DNA of 64,000 nt from Azadirachta indica (lineage: Eukaryota; Streptophyta; Magnoliopsida; Sapindales; Meliaceae): assembly GCA_022749755.1 (NCBI GenBank), contig CM040451.1, positions 13,839,871 to 13,903,870 on the forward strand, written 5' to 3'. The notes beneath the pieces were generated by a model, which did no database searches, was not told where the DNA came from, and saw only the letters and a program-made list of their open reading frames with translations. Below, piece after piece: positions 40,901 through 52,012 of the stretch. Positions within the stretch are counted from its first letter, which is position 1, and the number at the start of each line of letters is the position of its first letter. The translations under genes were made by a program, and so were the position numbers.

Positions 40901-40992
40901 TAATCGATTACTAATGTCGAGTAAAAGTTCCTGTATCGATAACCTAATCATTTTCCAAGCAATCCAATTTCACGCATGAGAGTTAGAAAATT

Positions 40993-41314
40993 ATGGTTTT
41001 TGGATTATTGATTCTTTGTGTGAGTGCAAATTGTGTGCATGCAATAACATGCCCAGAAGCTGTATCTATATTGACACCTTGCATTCCATTCATAACCGGC
41101 ACCGCCACCACATCCTCCTTTCCTTGTTGTTCTGGAGTAAAAACGGTGAACAACAAGGCTGTTACGAAAGAATATCGCCGGGGGTTCTGCGAATGCTTTA
41201 AAAGGATTGCACAAGGTTTTGGAGTTAAGCCTGAGATAGCCAAGTAAATTCCAGATTTGTGCTGAATTAAAGTAAACAGTGCCAATTAATCTCACTATCG
41301 ATTGCAACAAGTAA
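40993..41314 (+). pseudogene. Broken lipid-transfer protein gene (copy 3)
   Basis: A plus-strand frame opens with a short signal peptide (L-L-I-L-C-V-S-A-N-C-V-H-A) and carries the first six cysteines of the LTP pattern (C, C, CC, C-x-C) up to K-P-E-I-A-K at 41247. It then hits TAA where the intact copy has Gln. The sequence continues recognisably as I-P-D-L-C, a second stop, I-K-V-N, a small frameshift, and D-C-N-K with a proper stop at 41312-41314. Cysteines 7 and 8 are therefore lost from the product. It is inverted relative to the other two copies. Confidence 0.8.
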
Positions 41315-41319
41315 TCTAT

Positions 41320-44300
41320 TTTGGTCTTTTAGCTTCTATTATTTTAACTCGAAGTGATGTAAGACTTATAATATAATTCTTCTGTTGTGCAGCATTGGTT
41401 GATTGATTCATGAGCAGTGGACAGCAGCGTGAAGCAACAAGTGAAAGCTTTATGTGGCGAAATAAAGATTGTTTGGATTTTGTAACGAGTCCTTGACAAA
41501 GATTTCAACAATGAAATTGTTGATGCATCGTAAATTCCATTAGCGATTTTTCTTATATTTATATTTGAATTTTCAATAATCAAACATTCAAGAGCATATA
41601 GACCATTAAATTGTCAGAAGATTTATGAAGAAAAGGTAGGTAGTTTCATTTGTATTTATATAAAACTTTCTACTACATATACGTAGACAACACGATGAAT
41701 ACAGAAAGCTAGCCTTATACTTAAAATTATTCAAGTAATGGAATGATTTCGTTCAAATAGAGATCGAGCTTCATAACTTATGGACAATTTAAAGAAAAAT
41801 ATATGATTTAATAATTAAACACAATAAATCTATTTATACTTTTATTTTTGTTACTTTAACTAATAGTTGAATTGTGAAAGCGAGAGATTTAATTTATCAA
41901 CTGTAATCCATGTCAAGGTCGATCGGAACTTCGGCCGAAAGCCTGCCCAATTGGAGAAGTTACTTACTTTATCAAACTTAAACCTCAAAGCTGATCTAGA
42001 GATGGCAAACGAGTCAGCCTAGCTTGCCCCCGAGCACGTTTAAATTTAATTGAGTCCAATACGACCCACGAAGCCTGCCGATTCGAACCGTGTGAGGCTT
42101 ATGCTCACTGTTCACGGGTTAGTTACAGAGATATTTATTATCGGCAATATTTTGTATAAATTATTTCAATTAAATTGATAATTATTTTCAATTATTTTCT
42201 CTTTAACAATTAATTTATAAAAAAAATAAATATATTTTTTGTTATATTATTTTAATAATACATAAAATAGTGATTTTACATATAAAAAATAAATATCGAT
42301 GATATACTTTTTAATAATAAATTAAAAATTAATTATTGTACGAGTTAATTTTTGTTAAGTACTTTAAATATATAATTAAAAAAAAAAATATAATACTTTT
42401 AAATATGTTTTTGTAATACTTGATATTTTTATCAATATAATTCTTAATTTGAAAATTTTATGTTTTATATTAATATATGTAATAATAATTTTAAAATAGT
42501 CTTTATACGTGTATTTAGATTTGGGTCAGTTTTTAAAAAAGTTGAACCGAACACAAGTTGCCTACTCTTATTTTATTGTATACAATTTTTATGCTCAAAT
42601 AATAATGGAAATTCAGAAGCTAAAATTTTACTACGGCTGTCAATATGTTTAGCTACAGCATTTATGACATGACCCAAGTAAACCTCGCTTACTAATATCT
42701 TAGCAATTCTTTCTCTTACTTTTACAAAGCCTCTCATATCGTTAAACTGTCACCCATTAATATAACATCAAATATGTAAGGAAGGGTTAGTTTTGCACTG
42801 TGGCCCACTGGAAAGGGCTAGCATGGCAACAACATCCAAATTGTCTCACCCCACGTTATTGCATTTACAGAATTTAAAGTCGCAATTTGAAATGATGATA
42901 AAAGAGACCAAATCATCATCATAATGAGACTCATCAAAATGTACATGAACTTTTATTTTTTATTTTTTAATTTTTTTTAATTAACACGAAGAATCAAATT
43001 TCTTCCCACATGAGAAAGGAAGGTGATAAACACAATCCCAATGACAACTATTTTTGAAACTCGATATCACTAATTGTGAGTTGTCACAATATTTGTCAAT
43101 TGCTAATTATTTATATGATTATGTGAAGAAATAAGAGTTGTTGCGATTTACAATTAACAGATACGGGTAAAGAATCGATTTATTGCATTTTTTGAAAGAA
43201 GTAATTGTGCGAATTGATGAGAATATCTTTAGAATTGTTAATTTTCTGTTTATTTGGCATTTAAGAATAATAAACGATGAAGATTTTCTCTTAATCAGTC
43301 GCAATATTCTATTTACCATTTAAGGTTAGTAAAGGATAAGGATTTTCTCTCAATCTCAGTTTTTATTTAGTAATTTAAGATTAATAAGCAAGCGATTCTC
43401 CCCTTATTACATTGCAATTGACAAAATAATTATCTATTTTATAATCTAACACAATCTTAAACGTGTGTTAGATTTGTTTGAAAAATACTTAACATTATTA
43501 TAAGAAAATATAGCTTCAGGTAGAACGAGTGTAAGGGATCATTGTATGTATTGTTAGTTGTTTTAACCTTTTTTTGTTTTATTGAAGATCTATTTCATAT
43601 TTGGACATTTTGTAAATATTCTTTTTATATTTATCGGCTAAGATTAAGCTTAAACAAATTAATCATGATCCTTTCATTAGACACAAGTCAATTGTTATAT
43701 ATGGTCACAGCTTCCATTTTAAAAGACTCAACTAATTGAATGTAGAAGTGCCAATTTTGACTCCTACTATTGTAAATAATTGAAAATTTTTTCATTTTAA
43801 GTGGAATCTCCACTAAATATGAGATCTATAATTTATTTTAAGTGAGGTTTACTATATCAGAGTGTGGGTGAAATTTCCTTTTCTGTGATGGCACATATCC
43901 CTCGTCATAAGAACAGACATCATCCAAATTAAATGCAGATGTTCTGATGGTACTAAACTTCACTCGATCAAAACTCAAACTCTTCATTTTCGGTTGATTT
44001 TTAAGTAATATTTGTAAAGTGTTCATGTAATTTGTAATATTAAAAAAAAAAAAAAAAAACAACTGATTAAATGAGATAAAGCATATCTTTTTGACATCGG
44101 TGGCCTTTTCGATTTCGTTAACCAGGTATAATGCAATTGATATTGGTAATTTATATTACGTAGCATTAGTAGTGGACTAATAATAAATAAATACCACTTT
44201 TGAAGCCACGTCAGCACAAATGTAGGGCCCACTACGATGGGTCCATCCAATGTGTCACGCAACACACATACTGCGAGTACACGAGCAACTGGCGAAAGAT

Positions 44301-44640
44301 CGTCAGTTTGGGCTTGGCGAGATTACAAGTATGACAAGGAAGAAAATGTTGTAGAGACGAAGACGAAAGGAATGATTCACAGCAAATCATTGAAAAGATT
44401 CGGTATCTTCTTCGGATGGAGAATAAAGAAAAAATCAAACGCGTAAGATTTTCGTCTCTTATCTAGATATGAAAACTTTGTAACCATCGTAACTTTGTCT
44501 GAAGCAAAGCCTTGTCCTTTGGAATTTCCGGTGGTCAAAACCTCCTCAAAAATATTATAAACCATACTTGATTTCTCTTCATCTTCCTCCTTCTTAGAGG
44601 ATTTTCTCTTACATTTCAGACGCAGCAAGTAGTGCATAAC
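41320..44640. other. AT-rich intergenic region before RIN4
   Basis: About 3.3 kb without a convincing gene. A stretch at 41995-42120 (starting near AGAGATGGCAAACGAGTC) looks like the end of a hAT-type non-autonomous element, but no partner end was found. A poly(A) run occurs at about 44042-44059. The RIN4 promoter should lie within the last 500 bp. Confidence 0.5.
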
Positions 44641-44651
44641 CCACTTCATTA

Positions 44652-45875
44652 ATGGCGGTAAGTGGTTTCAATCTGATGATGGATTACTGGGTTCGTAATT
44701 TTTGTGGTGTGCTTACTATTTTTTTGACGATTTGCTCGTCCGAGGAAATTTTACGCTTTAGTTAGATTTTGCTTTTAACTTTATTAGGTTAATTTGCTCC
44801 GAGGAGTTTTCTTGTTCTGTTTGAAGAATTTGCCCTGATCTCCAACAATGAAATGTCTTACGTCTCTTATCTTTGTGATCTGATTCTTGCTTATAATAAC
44901 CAACTTATGAGGATTGACTTGGCTGCAGAAGCACTCTCATGTCCCGAAATTCGGAAACTGGGATAACGACAACATTCCTTACACAACCTTTTTCGACAAT
45001 GCGCGCAAAGAGAAAGCTGGTGTGAGGATGAATCCAAATGATCCGGAGGAGAATCCGGAGGCCTTTTTGTGTGGGACAGTAGGCTTGAAAACTGAAGGGG
45101 ATTGCCGACAAGTTCACGCTCCTAGCCATGTTGATTCTGATAAATATATGTCAGCAGAAAAACATCACACTGAAGGATCACATATGGGGTATCATAATCC
45201 TCGAGGGAGAAACACATTTGATCACAAGAGGAGTAGGAGCCGAAAGAGCACCACGTCAGAACTCAGCAGTGATAAGAGCAACTCTGATCATTCACAGCAG
45301 CCAGGTCACCGACATGTAAAATCTGATCGAAAGAAGGGCTTGAGTGAGGGAAGTAGTAGTTTCTCGCCATCAGTATCAGGACATTCTAGGCAGAGAAGTG
45401 GAAATTATCCACCTGATGAAACTGTAAAACTTTCTTTCTTTACATCTTAAATTTAGGGAATTTTGTGTTGGCATTAACTCGGAAAAACAAACCAAATTTT
45501 TTGTCTGACATTGTTAAGTTTAATGGATGAGTACAGCATCATAGAGAAGCATCAGTACCCAAATTTGGAGCTTGGGATGAAACTGACCCAAAATCAGGTG
45601 AAGGTTTTACTGTCATATTCAATAAAGTGAAGGAGGAGAAACAAATTTCATCCACCAAGTTCCCAACTGTGCCTGCACAAGCAAACAATTATTCAGATGG
45701 GCAGAGAAGTAATGGAAGTTCTTCGTCTAGATCGAAGGTACAGCATACATACAATGCAAGCGTATAATGAAATCTTTATCTTCCTTTCACGATCTTTTCA
45801 TATCAGGCCTTTCATGTTCTAAAGTTAATTTGTTGGAATATCCTGCAGATATGTTGTTGCCTATTTTCGCGCTGA
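44652..45875 (+). CDS. RIN4: RPM1-interacting protein 4 (two NOI domains, C-terminal Cys anchor)
   Basis: Exons 44652-44657 (ATG GCG only), 44929-45423, 45537-45737 and 45849-45875 join to 729 nt, 242 residues. RIN4 is a plasma-membrane regulator of basal immunity, guarded by NLR receptors and attacked by bacterial effectors. Both NOI blocks are present: V7-P-K-F-G-N-W13 and V174-P-K-F-G-A-W180, each containing the P-K-F-G-x-W cleavage-type motif. The middle is hydrophilic, Ser/His/Arg-rich and probably disordered. The last exon encodes I-C-C-C-L-F-S-R and stop, the acylated membrane anchor of the family. The 6-nt first coding exon followed by a GTAAGT donor is supported because the next exon opens directly with the NOI start. 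Exon phases all agree. Confidence 0.93.
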
Positions 45876-47121
45876 AGAGATTGATCAACATGTCTTCGAT
45901 GCCTTTCAACCACGTATTGCCTATGATCAACAGGATACTATTCTTTAAAATTTTGTTTGTAATTTGATCTTCCTTTTAAAAATCTACATGCATAATTTTT
46001 TTTCCAGCATGCAGCATTTATGCTTTTTTTTCTTAAAAGTGTTTCTTTCTGGCATTCTTGTTCGAATGACTAATTAATATTTAATAACACTAATTTAATT
46101 CACATTTTCAGTCTCTTAGGTTTGACTAATTAACCTTACAAATACCATTAGTAATGAAAATACTCAAAAAAATTTCAGCCCATTAGGCTATTCGGTTTGT
46201 TTGGATGAAAATGTTTCATTTTATTGTTATATCCTACTGACTATTAATATATATTTATGTGTTCGTCTTATGTGAAAATATTGTCCACCTGAGAATCTTA
46301 GAACATAAAATTTTACACCTAATTTAATGAGTTGTTGATCATCATTGTGAATCGCTATTTATCATTATCTAATGTCATTATAAATATTATTAAAATTTTT
46401 GTTAAATATTTTATGTAATGTTATTATTCATTTAATTAATTATTTATTATAAATTTAAAGTTAAATTTTTAATAACCTAACAATTTAATTTTAAATTTAT
46501 AATAAATAGTTATTTAAACAAAAATAGCGATAATATCATCTCATAAAATATTGACAAAAAATTAATTAATATTTAAGATAACTTAATGAGATGATAATTA
46601 GCAGCGGTGACTAATAATTAGCTGCAATAAAAATAATTAATGATATGATTACACGTGTTAACAGTGACATGGATATATATTAAAAATAACCTTTAATTTA
46701 TTGCAATTTTTTTTCAAAATTCTCTCTATTACCTAACACGTGGATCAAACGTTGTCCGTTGATTGAAACTCAAGTTTGGAATGATTGGTTGACTTGTTGT
46801 GGGCCATGTGCCTGGCTGAAACAAAAAATGGCGCTTCAATTCAAACTTCAAATTTGGGTAACAAGGGAAACCCGATCAAGATCTCTTGTTCTCACACTTC
46901 AATCCACCATTATTTTGCGGGTCCCGCCTAAAATTCGAAATATGAATTTGAAAAGCGCAAGAATTAAACGCTTTACTAAAAGCGGTAGTATTAAAACTAC
47001 GCCGTTTCACACCGGTTGTCCTGCCATTATTTATCAAGTCTCCTCATTCTCTCTTCCGGAATTCAATTTTCTTTTTTGAATTTCAAAGAAAACAGACAGC
47101 GAGTTGAATAACAGTTCAAAA
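45876..47121. other. Intergenic region between RIN4 and EHD1
   Basis: It contains the RIN4 3'UTR, a foldback AT-rich element (46333-46625) and, from about 46730, GC-richer DNA that is probably the EHD1 promoter and 5'UTR. No other gene is seen. Confidence 0.55.
46333..46625. mobile_element. Foldback MITE-like element with long imperfect inverted arms
   Basis: The left arm (from about 46333, TGATCATCATTGTGAATCGCT) matches the reverse complement of the right arm (ending near 46625, containing AGCGGTGACTAATAATTAGC). The similarity runs imperfectly through both arms to a perfect 18-bp stem: ATTTATTATAAATTTAAA at 46442-46459 against its complement at 46490-46507, with about 30 nt between. There is no coding capacity. 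Size, AT content and symmetry fit a non-autonomous DNA transposon; the superfamily and target duplication are not determined. Confidence 0.6.
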
Positions 47122-50100
47122 ATGGAGACAGCGCCACAGCCGATCACTTTCTGCTCCAAAGAGCACCAAAAGATCTACCGCGAATGGTTCGATATCGCCG
47201 ATTCAGGTTTATCGTCGTCACTGAAACTACCGCTCTCTCTCTATAGATATTTTAACCACAAGTTTTTATTGTTATTGATTATTCTGTGTGTAGACGGGGA
47301 TGGGCGTATCACAGGAAACGACGTACGAAGTTCTTCGCTCTTTCAAAGCTTTCTCGGCAAGAGCTCAAGCAGGTTCTAAACACTTTCAACCTCCATTTTT
47401 TTTTTTAATTTTCATTATGGTTTATTTCACTAAGATCTTGTCAATATTCTCGAGTCGATTATTGCTTAGAAGTTTTATTCTGTGTTTTCGGCTGCTTCAA
47501 GAAATATTTCTAGGGTTTCATGTTTTTGCTTTAATATGAGTCAGCTTTTACACAGTTCAGCTAGAAATTGTAGACATTTGATCTATCCATTTTGTCTTCG
47601 TCAATGTGTTTGCAGTTAAGTTTGTGAGTATGTTGGACTGACTTTTTTTTATTTCGTTTATCAAGATTTGGGCGCTTGCAGATTCCAAACGACAAGGATT
47701 TTTAGATTTTGCAGAGTTTGTCACTGCAATGCAGGTTGTATGATCAAATGTTGTTTCTGTCAATCTTTTTGGTTATCTAACGTATAAGAATCTTATTTTT
47801 ACTTTACTGGCATAGCTCGTTTCTCTGGCCCAAGCGGGACGTGAAATAACTTCTGATATGGTTAAAAATGGAGGCAAGTACTATTACCTGACCAGAAAAA
47901 TATTAGTCCTATTTGTTCATTCATTTAGCACTCAGCACCATAAATGAAATATATTAGTATGTACTTTTTAACAAATTTTATATCATGACGTTGTTCATTA
48001 ATACCCTAATAAAATTGACTATACTTTCTTATAGATTCAATGCAGAACATTGAACCTCCATCGATAGAAGGTTTGGATGCCTTTGTAAGTGTAAGGAATC
48101 TTTCTTGCCCTATTTTAGCTGTAACTCTTGAATGCATTGATCTTATTTTTTATGATTTTCTTTCTCCAGAAAAATAAGGGATCAAAAATCGATAGTGAGC
48201 CTGCTGTGAATGGTAGACGATCTTCATCTCTTGTTACTTCAACTGATATTGTTGAATTAATTGTTAATATATGATCTGCTGGTAATGATGCAGGGTCTGC
48301 CCAGCCACAAACTTTATCATCATCTCAATGGTTTACTTCAAAATCCGCTAAGAAGGTAGGATATATGTTCATTGTCGGTATGCACTAAAAATCTGAAGAT
48401 TTTATTTCAAAACTCTCGTGATTGAAGCATTTTATGCTTACAATATGGATCTTCTCTGTATATGATACTAGTGACTTTTCCAAAACTTTAGCTTGCTACT
48501 ATGTTCGACTTTCTAAAGTTGTCTCTTTCTTACATTGGAATACTGTTTCTGCTCAATCTACTGATTGGTTAAAAGTATTCAAGCCACTTCTCCTTCTCTC
48601 TCTTTTTAATTATAGATTAGAGTTCATTGTATCTCAGGAGGTTCAATTTGGATTTTGTATGATGATTCTTTTTCTTATTTTTTCTTGTCCAGACACCTCC
48701 AAGTGCAGTCACGTCAATAATTGATGGTTTGAAGAGATTATATATTGAAAAACTGAAGCCATTGGAAGCTATCTATCGCTTCAATGATTTTGTATCTCCA
48801 TTCCTGGTGAGTAAGCTAATTATGCAATAGGATTTTGAGTTTTGCTTTGTCCCAGTATTTGAAGAACAGTTTGCAATTTGGGAAGTGGGATATATATTGC
48901 TCTTGCTAGCATGTTCTAGGTTTTTGACAGAAGATTTACTTGGTAAACTATTTGTGTAATTTATGTCCTTTTCTTTTTGCAGACAAATAGTGATTTTGAT
49001 GCTAAACCTATGATAATGCTTCTGGGTCAGTATTCCACTGGGAAAACAACATTTATTAAACATCTGCTAAGATGTAATTACCCAGGTTCGTCAAGGACTG
49101 TTGTTTCTTTTCTTTATTTTTGTTTTGATATGCTAATATGACATATTGACTGTAAAAGCTTGTATTCTTACCACGTTTTCCTATTTGCAGGAGCTCACAT
49201 AGGACCAGAGCCTACAACTGACAGATTTGTTGTTGTTATGGTATGCAGAGCCATTTTCATGACTGTAATCATGTTAAAATTATCAAAATACCCTTCTTAT
49301 TTGTTTTTGCAAACCAGTTGTATGTGTCAAATAACTATTAATTGTTGTTTGGAATTAGCTTTTGATGATAATGTGCTTATTGGACAAGATATTTGTGTGC
49401 CTAAGCAATATGATTTTATCTAGTTGATCCCATAAGGATTTCAGTTTCATCTGAGTCTTGTTCATAATATTTTCTAATAGCTCCTCCTATTCTTGTACCC
49501 AGTCGGGACCTGATGAACGGAGCATACCTGGGAACACCATTGCTGTTCATGCTGATATGCCATTTGGTGGCTTGACAACTTTTGGAGGAGCATTTTTATC
49601 AAAATTTGAGTGTTCCCAAATGCCGCATCCAGTGAGTAACATTTTGTGTTCCTTAGTTTAATTGCTGTCTATCAATCTATATGTTTTTTTTTTTTTTTTT
49701 TCAATTGTTGTCACCAACATAATCAATACATTTGCAGCTTCTAGATCAAATTACATTTGTGGACACTCCTGGGGTTCTATCGGGTGAAAAACAAAGAACA
49801 CAAAGGAGCTATGATTTCACTGGTGCTATATCATGGTTTGCATCAAAATGTGATCTCATTCTTCTTTTGTTTGATCCTCATAAGCTCGACATTAGTGATG
49901 AATTCAAACGTGTAATTGCGTCTTTACGTGGGAATGATGACAAGATTCGTGTTGTTCTCAATAAAGCAGACCAAGTTGATACCCAGCAAGTAAGAAGTTT
50001 TGTCATTCTCTTAATTTTAATAGTGGAAGTTGAGATGTCCATATTAGTTTACTGACATGCTAATTTTAATGTAATAGCTGATGAGAGTTTATGGAGCACT

Positions 50101-50967
50101 GATGTGGTCTCTTGGAAAAGTTTTGAACACTCCTGAGGTTGTACGTGTTTATATTGGGTGCGTACATCTTCTGCCTTGTGATATATATGGCTAAACTCCC
50201 ATTATCCCCTTGCCACAACTTGTGGCCTTAAATTCTTATGAAATAATATCATCTCTGACATTGATTTTTTAGTGTTCAATTAGGTCTAGCATTTCAAGTC
50301 AACTGCTATATACTAACTTTATTGTTTTTCTTCTTGGCTTCACAGCTCTTTTAATGACAAACCCATTAACGAAGCCTTTGTTGGTCCAATAGGACGAGAA
50401 CTTTTTGAAAAAGAACAAAATGATCTCCTCATGGATCTGATTGATATTCCAAAGAAAGCTTGTGATCGACGAGTATGCTCAGCATTTTCCATTTTTATTT
50501 GGCTACTTTGTGTCTTGTTCATGAATTTGCTGTTATAACTTATCTGTTTCATTCATGTAGATCAATGAATTTGTGAAGCGTGCTAGAGCTGCTAAGATTC
50601 ATGCCTATATTATCAGTCATCTCCGAAAGGAAATGCCTGCCATGATGGGCAAAGCTAAGGCTCAACAACGCCTAATTGATAATCTTGAAGATGAATTTGC
50701 AAAGGTTTCTTCATCACTTTCTCCTTTTCTCTTAGTCTCTCTTGTTCCTCACCCTTATGTACTTAAATCATTGCAAAACAGGTCCAGAGAGAATTCCATC
50801 TACCAGCTGGAGATTTCCCAAATGTTGAGCACTTCCGCGAGGTCTTAAATGGTTACAGCATTGATAAATTTGAAAAACTGAAACCGAAGATGATTCAAGC
50901 TGTGGACGACATGCTTGCTTATGAAATCCCAGAATTACTTAAGAATTTCAGAAATCCTTATGAATAG
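47122..50967 (+). CDS. EHD1: EH-domain dynamin-like ATPase EHD1, with an apparent 1-nt deletion in exon 2
   Basis: Sixteen exons: 47122-47206, 47294-47372, 47666-47734, 47816-47873, 48035-48084, 48170-48212, 48294-48355, 48693-48806, 48983-49085, 49191-49240, 49503-49631, 49738-49989, 50078-50157, 50346-50472, 50561-50704 and 50782-50967. The sum is 1631 nt, one short of the 544 codons expected (Arabidopsis EHD1: 545 residues). Plant EHDs carry an N-terminal EH domain with EF-hands and a dynamin-type nucleotide-binding domain, and act in endocytosis and membrane recycling. Visible motifs are the EF-hand loop D-G-D-G-R-I-T-G-N-D (exon 2), the P-loop G-Q-Y-S-T-G-K-T (exon 9), D-T-P-G (exon 12) and N-K-A-D (exon 12). 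Exon 2 lacks one base after 47323, breaking the EH domain frame. Intron 4 uses a GC donor (47874-47875). All other exons are intact and in phase. Confidence 0.9.
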
Positions 50968-52012
50968 AATATTGCCAAGATGAATCTTGAACGATCGGAA
51001 GAATGATGATACCAAAAGGAAGCAGTTGCTGATATATTATTTATACTAGTACCTTTTTTTGTATCATTGGTGAATGTTAAATTCCTTTATGCACTAATGT
51101 ATATTGTTGTATATTTTCGAGCATTTAGTAGTGGTTTGGCTGTCCTAATTTCAGGGGCAACCAGGTATAAGTTTTGGACTTCGTAAAATCTGAAGGCTAA
51201 TTTTTGGTGATGGGTTAGAATTTTGCTTCCCATTTTTTTTTTTTTTTCGTAAACACAACGTTTGCGAGGCTGTCACCAAGGATTTGTATTATGTCCATTA
51301 GCCGGCATTATGTTTATTGTTCACTGGCTAAATTTTGATGTCTGAATGATTTCCGGAGAAATTTTTGAAATCGTAGCATTTTTTTGTGACAGAATTATAG
51401 ATGCGATTAGATCATATCGTTTATGTGCCTGTTAATAAATTTTTTTTATCCGTTAATAAAAATGACAAAACCCCACCGAATATTATTGAAATATCGTTTA
51501 GGTTTTTGAGCTTTGCTGATATAACGATAAATTTTGGGCATTTGTGATAATAGGAACCTGCTGCTGTTAAAAACGGCTGATATAACGATATATTTTGGGC
51601 ATTTGTGATAATAGGAACCTGCTGTTGTTAAAAACGACATGGCGAATAACATTAGGGGATGTATTCGTTAAAATAATTAAAAACATGTTCGTTGGTATTA
51701 TATTTTCAAAATTCAGGGACCTATCGATTGGTTTCAAATGAAAAAATAATAATATCATGAACCGCCAGCGGCAAACCAAATGGAAAATAATGAATTAAAA
51801 GATAACGACTCATCACATCAGCGTTCGTCGGCTTGTTTCTCGTGAATATTGCGTGTATTGATTCGCTACATGGAAGAGAGTCGGAACCCGTGGGCCCACC
51901 TAATCATTAAATCATCGGAGAAATTAAGAGATCCAACGGCTATCAGTAAGAACTATAAGTGTCTTGAGAAAAATGACAAAACCATTCATCATACCACCGT
52001 CTGAAAATCCAA
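50968..52012. other. Intergenic region between EHD1 and IBR1
   Basis: About 1 kb holding the EHD1 3'UTR, a 61-bp tandem duplication (51515-51636) and the IBR1 upstream region. No gene is seen. Confidence 0.6.
51515..51636. repeat. Tandem duplication, 2 x 61 bp
   Basis: Copy 1 (51515-51575) and copy 2 (51576-51636) both begin GCTGATATAACGATA and end GTTAAAAACG. They differ at only two positions (A/T and C/T). The high identity suggests a recent event. Confidence 0.9.

Noticed and set aside
42075..42095. GATTCGAACC, like a tRNA T-loop on the minus strand
   Set aside because: No matching acceptor stem, D-arm or anticodon arm at the right distances.
41995..42130. Possible hAT-type MITE end (AGAGATGGCAAACGAGTC)
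   Set aside because: Only one end is visible.
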